Translations under genes and position numbers: made by a program
In this document: piece after piece, positions 29,806 through 38,960 of the stretch
Layout: every line of letters starts with the position of its first letter
Numbering within the stretch: position 1 is the first letter of the stretch
Assembly: GCA_040880805.1 (NCBI GenBank)
Contig: JBBDHW010000056.1
Location: 1-55,844 of the forward strand
Direction: 5' to 3'
Source: Acidimicrobiia bacterium
GTDB lineage: Bacteria; Actinomycetota; Acidimicrobiia; IMCC26256; DASPTH01
Length of the DNA: 55,844 nucleotides
Notes under the pieces: generated by a model
The model's input: only the letters and a program-made list of their open reading frames with translations
What the model was told of the DNA's origin: nothing
Database searches by the model: none

Positions 29806-30309
29806 TCAGTCCCTCCGCGCGATCACGACGGCGCCCACCAGCGCGGCGAGGAGGAGCATCGACACGACCTCGAAGGGCACGAGGTAGTCGCGGAAGATGG
29901 ACGATCCGACCGTGTTGCTGTTCCCGATGACCACGAGGCTGTTCTTCAGCTTGATCTCCTTGCCGCCGTACGCGTCGACGAGGAGCGCCGTGAACACGCC
30001 GAAGACGAACAGAGAGACCACAGCCGACGCGATCCACTGCCCGTTGTCGAGGCTGCCCTGGCTGCGCATGGGTGCGCGCGTGAGCATGATCCCGAAAAGG
30101 AAGAGGATGACGATGGCGCCGATATAGATGAGCACCTGCACCCACGCCACGAACTCGGCGGCGACGAGGATGTACTGCGCGGCGGCGCCCGCCAGCACGA
30201 CGACGAGGTACAGCGCCGCGTGCACGACGTTCCGCGAACGAACCACCCCGATCGCGGCACCCGCCATCGCGACCGCGAGAATGTAGAACGCAACGTTCTG
30301 CGCCAGCAC
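29806..30309 (-). CDS. nuoJ: NADH-quinone oxidoreductase subunit J (operon 1)
   Basis: Five-helix membrane subunit, 167 residues. SRNVVHAALYLVVVLAGAAA and VQVLIYIGAIVILFLFGIML are the NuoJ signature; the second contains the pi-bulge helix. The GTG at 30309 (VLAQNVAFYI) is chosen because the longer open frame is the translated palindromic repeat. It is separated from nuoI by 130 bases containing repeat copy D. Confidence 0.94.
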   Translation of the reverse strand: MLAQNVAFYILAVAMAGAAIGVVRSRNVVHAALYLVVVLAGAAAQYILVAAEFVAWVQVLIYIGAIVILFLFGIMLTRAPMRSQGSLDNGQWIASAVVSLFVFGVFTALLVDAYGGKEIKLKNSLVVIGNSNTVGSSIFRDYLVPFEVVSMLLLAALVGAVVIARRD

Positions 30310-30312
30310 TAT

Positions 30313-30410
30313 GGCCTCACTCGCTGCGGACCGGGATACCCGGCCCGCCCCCGCTCGTTCGGCTGTGCGCGCTCGACTCCGCTCCGCTCCGCTCGCTCGC
30401 GGCGGCAAAT
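30313..30410 (+). repeat. dispersed intergenic palindromic element, copy D
   Basis: Inside nuo operon 1, between nuoI and nuoJ. The core is 30326-30348 (GGACCGGGATACCCGGCCCG and flanks, with two compensating or single changes). It is followed by CGCTCGTTCGGCTGTGCGCG and repeated CCGCTC blocks. In a transcript from the minus strand it would fold into a strong hairpin within the operon. Confidence 0.72.
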
Positions 30411-30439
30411 CTCCGTGAGCCGGCAGCCGATACGACTAC

Positions 30440-30919
30440 TCATCGTTTGACCTCGGCGCCGATCTCGAGCGGCTCGGGCTCGGGGACGGACTCCATCCAC
30501 TCACCGAGCGTCTTCTTGTCGTGGAGGAGCTTGGCGATGCTCCACTCGGAGTACTCGTACTCGGGGCTCCAGAACAGCGCGTCGAACGGGCAGACGTCGA
30601 CGCAGATCCCGCAGTACATGCAGAGTGCGTAGTCGATGTCGAAGCGGTCGAGCACGCTCACGCTGCGCTCACGTCCGCCCTCGCGGCGAGGTGGGCGCTT
30701 CTCCTTGTGCCCCTCGATGTAGATGCACCAGTCGGGGCACTGGCGCGCGCAGAGCATGCAGACCGTGCAGTTCTCTTCCTTGAGTGCGATGACTCCGCGC
30801 GCGCGCGTGGGTGGGTCTTCGCGCTCGTGCGGATACTGCACGGTGACTGCCGGCTTGAGCATCGTCTTGAGCGTGATCCCCAACCCACCGATCAACCCAG
30901 GGAGCTTGGGTTTCTTCAT
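30440..30919 (-). CDS. nuoI: NADH-quinone oxidoreductase subunit I (operon 1)
   Basis: Peripheral-arm ferredoxin-like subunit, 159 residues. It has two [4Fe-4S] motifs: [20 protein letters not shown] and [18 protein letters not shown]. It carries electrons toward the NuoB cluster. The ATG at 30919 shares one base with the nuoH TGA (TGATG). Confidence 0.95.
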   Translation of the reverse strand: MKKPKLPGLIGGLGITLKTMLKPAVTVQYPHEREDPPTRARGVIALKEENCTVCMLCARQCPDWCIYIEGHKEKRPPRREGGRERSVSVLDRFDIDYALCMYCGICVDVCPFDALFWSPEYEYSEWSIAKLLHDKKTLGEWMESVPEPEPLEIGAEVKR

Positions 30920-31953
30920 CAGAAGGCGACCTTGAAGATGCCGGTGAGGAGGATGTTGGCCAGGCCGATGGGGATGAGGACCTTCCACGCGAGCGCCTGC
31001 AGCTGGTCTTCGCGCAGACGCGGGTATGTGAACCGCACCCAGAACATGAGAAACGCAACCGCCATGATCTTCGCGAAGAGCACTCCGGGGCCGAGGAAGC
31101 GCATCACCCCGACCGAGATGCCCCACGACGCGGGAAGCGCCCAGCCGCCGAGGAACAGCGTGGCCGAGATCGCGGCGAACGCGAACGCGGTGCCGAACTC
31201 CCCGATGAAGAAGAACAGGAACCGGAAGCCGGTGTACTCCACCATGTAGCCGGCGACGAGCTCGCTCTCTGCCACCGGCATGTCGAACGGCGTCTGGGTG
31301 AGCTCCGCCTGCGACGCGATGAGGAAGAGGCCGAACCCGACGAACTGGGTGAGGATGAACGGGGAACCCAACCCGTCCCAGCCGAAGATCGATCCCGTGC
31401 TCTGATCGAACACGATTCCTTGCAGGCTCATCGTGCTCGCCTGGATGACGACGCCTACCACGGCGAGCAACAGCGGAAGCTCGTAGGCGATGAGCTGCGC
31501 CGCGGCGCGCAGCGCACCGAGCAGCGCGAACTTGTTCGCGCTCGCCCAGCCGGCCATGAGCACGCCGATCACCGAGAGACTCGACACCGCGAGCGCGTAG
31601 AACACGCCGACGTTGAGGTCCTTGACGATGACGTCGGGACCGGCGGGGATCACGAGGAACACGAGGAACGTGGAGATCACGACGACCGCGGGCGCGAACG
31701 CGAACACGCGCCTGTCCGCCTGACCCGGAATGATGTCTTCCTTCTGGATGAACTTGATGCCGTCGCCGATCAGCTGAAACCAGCCGTGGAACCCGCCGGG
31801 GTCCATGGGCCCGAGCCGGCTCTGCATGTGACTCATCACCTTCAGCAGGAACGTGTAGCCGAGGATCAACGCGCCTGCCGGCACGAGCATGAGGATGATG
31901 ATCGTTTTGAGCGCGAGCGTGGTTCCCCAGCCGACGTCAAGAGCAAGAGTCAT
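30919..31953 (-). CDS. nuoH: NADH-quinone oxidoreductase subunit H (operon 1)
   Basis: Membrane subunit at the quinone-binding junction, 344 residues, about eight helices. Signatures: [20 protein letters not shown], the acidic quinone loop [20 protein letters not shown], and [23 protein letters not shown] at 31953, sharing one base with the nuoD stop. A longer frame into nuoD is rejected. Confidence 0.95.
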   Translation of the reverse strand: MTLALDVGWGTTLALKTIIILMLVPAGALILGYTFLLKVMSHMQSRLGPMDPGGFHGWFQLIGDGIKFIQKEDIIPGQADRRVFAFAPAVVVISTFLVFLVIPAGPDVIVKDLNVGVFYALAVSSLSVIGVLMAGWASANKFALLGALRAAAQLIAYELPLLLAVVGVVIQASTMSLQGIVFDQSTGSIFGWDGLGSPFILTQFVGFGLFLIASQAELTQTPFDMPVAESELVAGYMVEYTGFRFLFFFIGEFGTAFAFAAISATLFLGGWALPASWGISVGVMRFLGPGVLFAKIMAVAFLMFWVRFTYPRLREDQLQALAWKVLIPIGLANILLTGIFKVAF

Positions 31954-33149
31954 CACCGGTCGATGTCCCCGAGGATGAAGTAGAGCGAGCCGAGGATCGT
32001 GATGACGTCGGCGACGAACACGCCACGGAGGAGCCACGGCAGGATCGACACGTTGCTGAACGACGCGGAACGGATCTTCACGCGGAACGGGCCGGTCGCA
32101 CCTCGCGACACCACGTAGTAACCCATCTGGCCGAGCGGGTTCTCGGTCTCCACCCAGACCTCGCCCGCCGGCACCTTGATGATGAGCGGCACCTTGGTCA
32201 TGATCGGTCCGCTCGGCATCTTGTCGAGGAGCTGGAGCACCATGCGCGCCGCCTCGCGCGTCTCCTGGAGCCGCACCCAGTAGCGCGCGTAGGAATCGCC
32301 GTCGGGATGCGTCCAGACGCGAAAATCGAGCTCCGGGTACACGAGGTAGGGCTTGCCGTCGCGGCGAAGATCCCAGTTGACTCCCGACGCGCGCAGGTTG
32401 GAGCCCGACACGCCGTACGCCGCCCCGAGCTCGGCCGGAATGATGCCGATCGAGCGGGTGCGCGCTTCGAAGATCTCGTTCCCGGCCACGAGGTCCTCGA
32501 ACGTGTCGCACGCATCGAAGACGGTCTTCATCGCGGTGCGCGTGTCGTTGACCCAGCCCCAGGGGAGGTCGTCCTTCAGACCGCCGATTCGGTTGAAGTT
32601 GGGGTGGAAGCGCCCGCCCGTGGCCGCCTCGATGAGGTTGAGGATGTGCTCACGGTCGCGGAAGCCGTAGAAAGCCGGCGTGAGGGCGCCCACCTGGAGC
32701 CCCATCTCGCCGAGGAACAGCAGGAACGTGGCGATTCGGCTCAGTTCGGTGAGCGTGGTGCGGATGTATTGCGCGCGCGGCGGGGCCTGGATACCCATGA
32801 GCTGCTCGGCCGCGGCGATGAACGGGACCTCGTTGGCGAAGCTCGACAACCAGTCGATGCGGTTGATGAGCGTGGTGATCTGCGGGTACGTGCGGAACTC
32901 CGTGAGCTTCTCATAGCCGCGATGCATGTAGCCGATGATCGGGTCGGCCGAGATCACGCGCTCGCCGTCGAGCCGGACCACGATGCGCAGCGTGCCGTGC
33001 GTCGCAGGGTGCTGCGGTCCGAGGTTGAGGATCATGTCGCCCGTATCGAGCTCCACCGACACTCCCGGCTCGCTCACTGCGGGCTGGGGTACCCAGTCGG
33101 GAGTGTTGGTTCGCTCCCCCATGCTCGCCGGCGGATTCGTCGTGCTCAT
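31953..33149 (-). CDS. nuoD: NADH-quinone oxidoreductase subunit D (operon 1)
   Basis: 49-kDa-type quinone-site subunit, 398 residues. It has LNLGPQHPATHGTLRIVVRL, GLKDDLPWGWV and the terminal FILGDIDR. The segment IIGYMHRGYEKLTEFRTYPQ has Arg77 at the position of human NDUFS2 Arg118 (precursor numbering), the residue methylated by NDUFAF7; the NuoD of operon 2 has Thr there. The start ATG overlaps the nuoC stop (ATGA). The N-terminus carries a 30-residue Pro/Thr-rich extension. Confidence 0.95.
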   Translation of the reverse strand: MSTTNPPASMGERTNTPDWVPQPAVSEPGVSVELDTGDMILNLGPQHPATHGTLRIVVRLDGERVISADPIIGYMHRGYEKLTEFRTYPQITTLINRIDWLSSFANEVPFIAAAEQLMGIQAPPRAQYIRTTLTELSRIATFLLFLGEMGLQVGALTPAFYGFRDREHILNLIEAATGGRFHPNFNRIGGLKDDLPWGWVNDTRTAMKTVFDACDTFEDLVAGNEIFEARTRSIGIIPAELGAAYGVSGSNLRASGVNWDLRRDGKPYLVYPELDFRVWTHPDGDSYARYWVRLQETREAARMVLQLLDKMPSGPIMTKVPLIIKVPAGEVWVETENPLGQMGYYVVSRGATGPFRVKIRSASFSNVSILPWLLRGVFVADVITILGSLYFILGDIDR

Positions 33150-33886
33150 TCGGACTCATCCCCTGCTTCGGCCCCCTCGTCAGTGGTCTCCTCCTCGGGC
33201 ATCGGTTCCACGTCGACGAGGCCGGGCCATGGCTTCACCACACGCGCCAGGAGCGCGAAGTCTTTGCGAAGCGGGTGACCCTCGAACTCGAACGGGAGAT
33301 AGAGGTGCCGCAGGGCCGGATGGCCGTCGAAGGCAATCCCGAACATCTCCCAGCATTCACGCTCGTGCCAGTCGGCGCCCGGGTACACCGGCACCCACGA
33401 CTCGGCGAGCAGTCCCTGTTCGTCGATGTCGACCTTCAGCGTGAGACCCCAATGACGCGACGTGGACTGCACGTGCGCGAACACCTGGAAGCGCCCCTCG
33501 GACCCGGCCGCGCCGTACGTGACCTCCTGAGGCTGCACCGGGGACGACGTATCGCCGCTGTCCTCGTCGCCCTCCCTGGGCGCAGGGTTCCAGTCGATCG
33601 CGGAGATGAACGAGAGATAGTCGCAATCGAGCTTCGTCTTGGCGAACTCCGCGGCGCGGCGCCACGCGTCGCGGCGCACGCGCACAACCGGGTCGCCGAA
33701 GCGCGGCTCGTGCTCGACGATCGCGTCGCCGAGCTCGGCCTCGAGGCGCGCGAGCAAGTCGGCGTGGCCGGCGTCGAGCGCGTGCGGATCGACCGAATCT
33801 TCGACGGCCGAATCTTCGACGGCCGAATCTTCGACGGCTGGTGCATCGTCCTCGGCTTCGGGTTCGGTGCCGGTCACGTCAGTCAA
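33146..33886 (-). CDS. nuoC: NADH-quinone oxidoreductase subunit C (operon 1)
   Basis: 30-kDa-type subunit, 246 residues. The conserved core spans [13 protein letters not shown] to the family signature [20 protein letters not shown], followed by [18 protein letters not shown]. Both ends are long and acidic; the N-terminal extension contains a threefold AVEDS repeat encoded by 15-base units at 33795-33839. The start is uncertain: TTG at 33886 overlaps nuoB by eight bases and has GGGGAG upstream, while GTG at 33877 lies one base after the nuoB stop. Confidence 0.93.
   Translation of the reverse strand: MTDVTGTEPEAEDDAPAVEDSAVEDSAVEDSVDPHALDAGHADLLARLEAELGDAIVEHEPRFGDPVVRVRRDAWRRAAEFAKTKLDCDYLSFISAIDWNPAPREGDEDSGDTSSPVQPQEVTYGAAGSEGRFQVFAHVQSTSRHWGLTLKVDIDEQGLLAESWVPVYPGADWHERECWEMFGIAFDGHPALRHLYLPFEFEGHPLRKDFALLARVVKPWPGLVDVEPMPEEETTDEGAEAGDESE
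33795..33839. repeat. three 15-base in-frame tandem repeats in nuoC1
   Basis: Three consecutive 15-base units (two identical, the third with one change) encode repeated AVEDS in the acidic N-terminal extension of NuoC1. The length is a multiple of three, so copy-number change would keep the frame. Confidence 0.85.
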
Positions 33887-34406
33887 CGACGATCGGCTCC
33901 CCGCGCCAGCGCTGCTCGAGCTCGTGGTTACCGATGCCCTCGTTCTGGATGCGCTCCTGGAGCAGCACGATCCCCTGCATGAGCGCCTCGGGCCGAGGAG
34001 GGCACCCGGGTACGTAGACGTCGACGGGGATGACCTGGTCGATCCCCTTGGTCACCGAGTACGAGTCCCAGTACGGACCGCCGCAGTTCGCGCACGACCC
34101 CATCGAGATGACGTACTTCGGGTCGGGCATCTGCTCGTATAGCCGCTTCACCGCGGGCGCCATCTTGTCGGTGACGGTGCCCGAGACGCAGATGAGGTCG
34201 GCCTGGCGCGGGCTCGCGGGGAACGGGATCACGCCGAGGCGCATCACGTCGTAGCGCGGACTCGCCAGCGCGGCGCCCATCTCGATGGCGCAGCAGGCAA
34301 GGCCCCACTGGAACATCCACAACGAGTACTTCCGGCTGTAGTTGAGGAGCCAGGTGAGGGGTTTGAGCGCGGGCTTCGAGAGGGTGCCCTTCTCGACTAG
34401 GCCCAC
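33879..34406 (-). CDS. nuoB: NADH-quinone oxidoreductase subunit B (operon 1)
   Basis: PSST-type subunit holding cluster N2, the electron donor to quinone, 175 residues. The four ligands are visible: the Cys pair in [12 protein letters not shown], Cys in [12 protein letters not shown] and Cys in [12 protein letters not shown]. The GTG at 34406 ([12 protein letters not shown]) overlaps the end of nuoA by ten bases. The C-terminus is extended by [13 protein letters not shown]. Confidence 0.95.
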   Translation of the reverse strand: MGLVEKGTLSKPALKPLTWLLNYSRKYSLWMFQWGLACCAIEMGAALASPRYDVMRLGVIPFPASPRQADLICVSGTVTDKMAPAVKRLYEQMPDPKYVISMGSCANCGGPYWDSYSVTKGIDQVIPVDVYVPGCPPRPEALMQGIVLLQERIQNEGIGNHELEQRWRGEPIVVD

Positions 34407-34759
34407 CGCAGCACCCCCTTGCGCCACGCGTAGACGAGCCCGAGCGCGAGCACGATGATGAAGACGAACATCTCGATCAGGCCGAACACACCCAGGCTCT
34501 CGAGGCGCACGGCCCACGGGAAGATGAACACGGCCTCCACGTCGAACATCACGAAGAGCAGGGCGTACACGTAGTAGCGGACATTCGACTGGCCAAAGCC
34601 CATGACCGGGTCGGAGCCTGCCTCGTACGACAGGAGCTTCCCCGGTTGGGGGCGGGTCGGGCGGAGCAACCGGCCGACCCCGAGCATCGCTCCGACCATC
34701 AAGAGGGCGGCCCCGATGAAGACGGCCACCGCGAGATAATTCCGGTAGAACTCACTCAC
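34397..34759 (-). CDS. nuoA: NADH-quinone oxidoreductase subunit A (operon 1)
   Basis: First gene of nuo operon 1, 120 residues, three membrane helices. [36 protein letters not shown] and [17 protein letters not shown] are family signatures; the usual Cys of the quinone-side loop (YECG) is replaced by Ala (YEAG). GTG start at 34759 with GGGAGG seven bases upstream. It is divergent from the patatin-like gene. A TATGCT box at 34828-34823 is a possible -10. Confidence 0.93.
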   Translation of the reverse strand: MSEFYRNYLAVAVFIGAALLMVGAMLGVGRLLRPTRPQPGKLLSYEAGSDPVMGFGQSNVRYYVYALLFVMFDVEAVFIFPWAVRLESLGVFGLIEMFVFIIVLALGLVYAWRKGVLRWA

Positions 34760-34822
34760 GCGTGGGCCTCCCGCCCCCTCGCCGGAATGAGGTGTGGGTC
34801 GTGGGGGGTTGATTTCGGCCGC

Positions 34823-34828
34823 AGCATA
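34823..34828 (-). promoter_or_regulatory. candidate -10 box of nuo operon 1
   Basis: TATGCT on the minus strand, giving a leader of roughly 57 bases with a good ribosome binding site before nuoA. No convincing -35 is seen. The 166-base divergent region (34760-34925) holds nothing else that I can identify. Confidence 0.35.
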
Positions 34829-34925
34829 GCTCCGGCCTTTCCGCGTCGGACGAACCGTGCACGGCACGCGCGAGCATCGGGAGAGTGTCGAGCATCAACG
34901 TGCACAGAGAGGGACGAAGCGACCG

Positions 34926-35825
34926 GTGAGCACTCCGATCAGCCAGCTCCGGCGCCGCGCGGCGCGACCGCCGCGAACCGCCTTCGTGCTCGCCGGCGGT
35001 GGCAACCAGGCCGTCTGCCAGGTAGGGATGCTGAAGGCGCTCCTCGAGCGCGACATCGTTCCCGACGTGCTCGTCGGGACGTCGGCCGGGGCGTGCAATG
35101 CCGTGGTGATCGCGACGATGCCGAACCTCGCCGGGGTGGAGCGCCTCGCCGAGTCCTGGACGTCGCTCCGTGGCGACGAGGTGTTCCCAGGCGGGCGCCT
35201 GTCGCGGGCGTGGAACCTGCTCACCCGCGACGACCACCTCTTCGACAACGACGGGCTGCGGGCGATCATCGTGAAGGGCGGCACCCCCGCGACCTTCGAC
35301 GAGCTCCGCGTGCCGCTGCGCGTGGTGGCCTGCGACCTCGACTCCGGTGAGGAGGTGGTGTTCGCCGCCGGACCGCTCGAGCCCGCGCTGCTCGCGAGCG
35401 CGGCCCTCCCGGGCCTGTTCCCGCCGATCCGCCACGACGGCCGCTTGCTGGTCGACGGCGCAGTGGTCAACACGGTGCCGCTCTCTCACGCGTTGGCAGG
35501 GCCCGTCGACCGCGTGTACGTGCTCAACATCGCCGGTGAGCTCCTCCAACGTTCGTTGCGGTCGCCGATCGACGTCGCGATCCGCGCGTTCGCGATCAGT
35601 CGCAAGCAACGCTTCGAGGTCGAGCTCCGGAGTGTGCCCGAGAGCATCGAAGTCGTCGTGTTGGAGGGACCGCTCGACGACCGCGAGGTCACGGATTTCT
35701 CCGATCCACAGAAGCTGATCGATCAGTCCTACCGGATCGCCGAACGGACCCTCGACGAAGCCGAGATCGCGAAGCGCAAGCGGCTCACGTTCCGCCGCCC
35801 CTGGTGGCGCCGATACGCCGGCTAA
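34926..35825 (+). CDS. patatin-like phospholipase
   Basis: A 299-residue cytoplasmic-type patatin lipase. The oxyanion loop is AGGGNQAVCQVG, the nucleophile elbow GTSAG, and the catalytic Asp is in LLVDGAVVNT. No signal peptide is visible; the N-terminus is basic. The GTG at 34926 has a purine-rich AGAGGGACGAAG upstream. It hydrolyses acyl esters such as membrane phospholipids. It is the only gene between the two complex I operons and is divergent from operon 1, convergent with the end of operon 2. A membrane-lipid role linked to respiration is possible but unproven. Confidence 0.87.
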   Translation: MSTPISQLRRRAARPPRTAFVLAGGGNQAVCQVGMLKALLERDIVPDVLVGTSAGACNAVVIATMPNLAGVERLAESWTSLRGDEVFPGGRLSRAWNLLTRDDHLFDNDGLRAIIVKGGTPATFDELRVPLRVVACDLDSGEEVVFAAGPLEPALLASAALPGLFPPIRHDGRLLVDGAVVNTVPLSHALAGPVDRVYVLNIAGELLQRSLRSPIDVAIRAFAISRKQRFEVELRSVPESIEVVVLEGPLDDREVTDFSDPQKLIDQSYRIAERTLDEAEIAKRKRLTFRRPWWRRYAG

Positions 35826-35896
35826 TTCCCTTCATCAAACTGGCGTCGCTCAGCACGGATTATTCATGTCCTGCGACGCCGGTTCGTTCTTGGGTG

Positions 35897-37408
35897 CTAC
35901 AGCATCAGGCTGGCGTGGCGGGCCCAGTCGACGAACGTCGCGGGGACGACACCCAGAATGAGCGTCATCGCCGCGGTGACGGCGAGCACCACGCCGGTCC
36001 ACGTGTCGACCCGCCAGCCGAACGGCACCCGAGGCTTCTCTTCGGCGGCTTCTTGGTCGGTCTCGGGCCTGGCGACCGAGAGCGCGACCCGCAGATACGC
36101 GAACGCGGCGATCACCGTGGCCACCGCGCCGATGGTGACCAGCGCGTACTCACCGGCTCGGCTCGCGGCAGAGAAGACCTCCACCTTGGCGATGAAGCCT
36201 CCCGTGAGCGGGATACCTGCCTGCGCGAGCAGGAAGAAGATCAACAGGCTGCCGAGCACGGGACGGCGGAAGGCCAGGCCGCGGTAGCCGTCGATCGAGT
36301 GATCGTCGTCACCCCTCATCGAGAGCACCGTGACGATTGCGAACGACCCCACGACCATGAACGTGTAGACGAAGAGGTAGAAGAGCGCGGCTTCGACCCC
36401 GCGCGGCGTGGCCGCCTGGAATCCGATGAGCACGTAACCCGCGTGGGCGATCGAGGAGTACGCGAGCAGACGCTTCACATCGGTTTGGAGCGCGGCGCCG
36501 ACGCTGCCCACCAGCAACGTGAGCACGGCGAGCACCCAGACCGCGGGCCGCCAGTCGGTGCGATAGAGCGGGAAGGCGACGAGGAACACCCGCATCAGCG
36601 CGGCGAATCCGGCCACCTTCGTCGCCGACGCCATGAAGCTCGTGATGGGGGTGGGCGCGCCCTGGTACACGTCGGGCGTCCAGGTGTGGAACGGCACCGC
36701 CGCGACCTTGAACCCCAAGCCGACGAGCAGGAGCGCGAAGCCCGCAACCAGCGTTCCGGTCTCGAACAGTGTGTTCTCGGCGAGGAAGCGCGCGATCCCC
36801 GTGAGCGACGTGGTACCGGTCGCGCCGTACGTGAGCGCGATCCCGTAGAGGAAGATCGCGGACGAGAACGCGCCGAGCACGAAGTACTTGATGCCCGCTT
36901 CCTGTGAGCTCAGCCGGCGTCGATCGAATGCGGCGAGCACGTACAACGGAATCGACAGGATCTCGAGCGCCAGGAACACGACGACGAGGTTGTTGGCAGT
37001 GGTCATGACGACCATGCCGAGACTGGAGAAGAGCACCAGCGCGAGGTACTCGGGTGCTTCGAGCCCCTCGCGACGGAGATAGGCGACGGATACCAGGAGC
37101 GCGAGCGCCGTCGCGATGACGACGACGATCCCGAGATAGACACCGAAACCGTCGACGCGCACCATCCCCGACATGGTGCTGATCGGGCCGTCGTCACGAA
37201 CGTGGATCCACTGCCAGGCGAGCGTTCCTCCGGCGGCGAGGACACCCCCGCCCGCGAGGATCAACCCTGCGAGCGTGGCGCCGGGGCGCCGGCGGATGAC
37301 GGCGCGGAGGAGCACGATCAGAACCGCCGCGCCGGCAAGCGCGATCTCGGGCGCGATCGCGAGCCAGTCGACGTGCGGGGTGGTGATCGGTGTGACGACG
37401 GCGTTCAC
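35897..37408 (-). CDS. nuoN: NADH-quinone oxidoreductase subunit N (operon 2)
   Basis: Antiporter-like subunit, 503 residues. Channel residues are kept: Glu in VFLALEILSIPLYVLAAF and Lys in GLGFKVAAVPFHTWTPDVYQ. GAPTPITSFMASATK and LLAYSSIAHAGYVLIG are family blocks. The GTG start overlaps the nuoM stop (GTGA). It is the last gene of operon 2. It differs widely from NuoN of operon 1, so the two operons are not a recent duplication. Confidence 0.95.
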   Translation of the reverse strand: MNAVVTPITTPHVDWLAIAPEIALAGAAVLIVLLRAVIRRRPGATLAGLILAGGGVLAAGGTLAWQWIHVRDDGPISTMSGMVRVDGFGVYLGIVVVIATALALLVSVAYLRREGLEAPEYLALVLFSSLGMVVMTTANNLVVVFLALEILSIPLYVLAAFDRRRLSSQEAGIKYFVLGAFSSAIFLYGIALTYGATGTTSLTGIARFLAENTLFETGTLVAGFALLLVGLGFKVAAVPFHTWTPDVYQGAPTPITSFMASATKVAGFAALMRVFLVAFPLYRTDWRPAVWVLAVLTLLVGSVGAALQTDVKRLLAYSSIAHAGYVLIGFQAATPRGVEAALFYLFVYTFMVVGSFAIVTVLSMRGDDDHSIDGYRGLAFRRPVLGSLLIFFLLAQAGIPLTGGFIAKVEVFSAASRAGEYALVTIGAVATVIAAFAYLRVALSVARPETDQEAAEEKPRVPFGWRVDTWTGVVLAVTAAMTLILGVVPATFVDWARHASLML

Positions 37409-38958
37409 TTCTTCGGCTCGCCGTCTCCCGCCACGCGCAGGATGTCGTGCGGCTTGGGCTCGCGGTAGTCGCTCTTGCGCTCGAGGTTCGCAACCGCACG
37501 CTTGACCGAAGGCTGGATCCGGTCGAGCGCGGCCTTCGGGTACAGGCCGAGGAACAAGCTCAACGCGATCAGCGGCGCCACCACGACGACCTCACGCAGG
37601 TTGACATCGCGCATCTTGGCGTTCTCGCCCTGCGGCTTTCCGGTGAACACGCGTTGGAACGCCCACAGCGAGTACACCGCGGCGAGGATCACGCCGAACG
37701 TCGCGACGATCGCGTACGGACGATCGGAGACGAACGCGCCGAGCAACGACAAGAACTCACCGATGAAACCGGAGAACCCGGGCAAGCCGATACCGGCGAA
37801 CAGGGCGACGAGGAAGAACCCGCCGAGGATCGGCGCGGCCTTCCACACGCCGCGGAACTCACTGATCTCGCGCGTGTGTCGCCGCTCGTACAGCATGCCG
37901 ACGACGAGGAACAGCGCGCCGGTGGTGAGCGGGTGGCTCAACATCGTGAAGACCGCGCCGTTGATGCCGATGACCGTGAGCGAGAAGATCCCGAGCACGA
38001 CGAAGCCCATGTGCGCGACCGACGAGTAGGCGATCACCCGCTTCAGGTCGGTTTGCATCGTCGCGACGATCGCGCCGTAGATGATGCCGATCACCGCGAG
38101 CACGAGGAGCAAGGGCGCGAGGTCGACCGATGCCTGCGGGAACAGCTCGAACGAGAACCGGAGCAAGCCGTACGCGCCCATCTTCAGGATCACGCCGGCC
38201 AGCACGACCGAACCGGCGGTGGGCGCCTCGGTGTGCACGAGCGGCAGCCACGTGTGGAACGGGAACAGCGGCGCCTTGATCGCGAATGCGGCCAGGAAGC
38301 CCAGGAACAGCACCACCTCAGTGGTCCCGGACAGGCCGTTCCAGTCCGCGAGGACCCGGAAGTCGAAACTCAGGGATCCGGTGTCGGCCTCGTGGATGAA
38401 GCCGAGCGCGAGTGTCGCCGCGAGGAGGAACGCCGACCCGAAGGCTGTGTACAGGAAGAACTTCATCGCCGCGAAATCGCGGCGCTCGCTTCCCCAACCC
38501 TGGATGAGAAAGTACATGGGAACGAGCATCAGTTCCCAGAACACGAAGAACAGGATCAAGTCGAGGGACAGGAAGATGCCCATGATGGCGCCCTCGAGGA
38601 GCAGGAACCATGCGACGTAGGCCTTCACCCGGTGCGTGATGTATCGCTCCGACGAGAGCAGCCCGAGCGGGAACAACAACGCGGTCACCGCGATCATGAA
38701 GATGCTGATGCCGTCGACCCCGACGATGTACCGGACGCCGAGCGCGGGGATCCAGGGGCGGTCCTGGACGAACTGGAATTGCACCGTTTGCGTATTGAAG
38801 TTCCAGAGGAGCCACGCAGCGAAGCCGAAGGTGATCATCGTTGCCGCGTAACCGATCGCCTTCGCGATCTCCGGGCGGTGCGCGGGAACGAACATCGAGA
38901 CCAACGCGCCGGCAATCGGGACGGCGATGACCACCGACAAGATCGGGAAGTCGCCCAT
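37405..38958 (-). CDS. nuoM: NADH-quinone oxidoreductase subunit M (operon 2)
   Basis: Antiporter-like subunit, 517 residues. Conserved Glu in LFFVFWELMLVPMYFLIQGW and Lys in AFAIKAPLFPFHTWLPLVHT. The C-terminus carries a basic tail (KRAVANLERKSDYREPKPHD). ATG at 38958 (MGDFPILSVV), two bases after the nuoL stop. The longer open frame running into nuoL is rejected. Confidence 0.95.
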   Translation of the reverse strand: MGDFPILSVVIAVPIAGALVSMFVPAHRPEIAKAIGYAATMITFGFAAWLLWNFNTQTVQFQFVQDRPWIPALGVRYIVGVDGISIFMIAVTALLFPLGLLSSERYITHRVKAYVAWFLLLEGAIMGIFLSLDLILFFVFWELMLVPMYFLIQGWGSERRDFAAMKFFLYTAFGSAFLLAATLALGFIHEADTGSLSFDFRVLADWNGLSGTTEVVLFLGFLAAFAIKAPLFPFHTWLPLVHTEAPTAGSVVLAGVILKMGAYGLLRFSFELFPQASVDLAPLLLVLAVIGIIYGAIVATMQTDLKRVIAYSSVAHMGFVVLGIFSLTVIGINGAVFTMLSHPLTTGALFLVVGMLYERRHTREISEFRGVWKAAPILGGFFLVALFAGIGLPGFSGFIGEFLSLLGAFVSDRPYAIVATFGVILAAVYSLWAFQRVFTGKPQGENAKMRDVNLREVVVVAPLIALSLFLGLYPKAALDRIQPSVKRAVANLERKSDYREPKPHDILRVAGDGEPKK

Positions 38959-38960
38959 CG

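Noticed and set aside
33070-33115. Sequence like the dispersed palindrome (CTCACTGCGGGCTGGGGTACC)
   Set aside because: It lies inside the nuoD1 coding sequence, encodes a plausible N-terminal linker, and the palindrome is poor.
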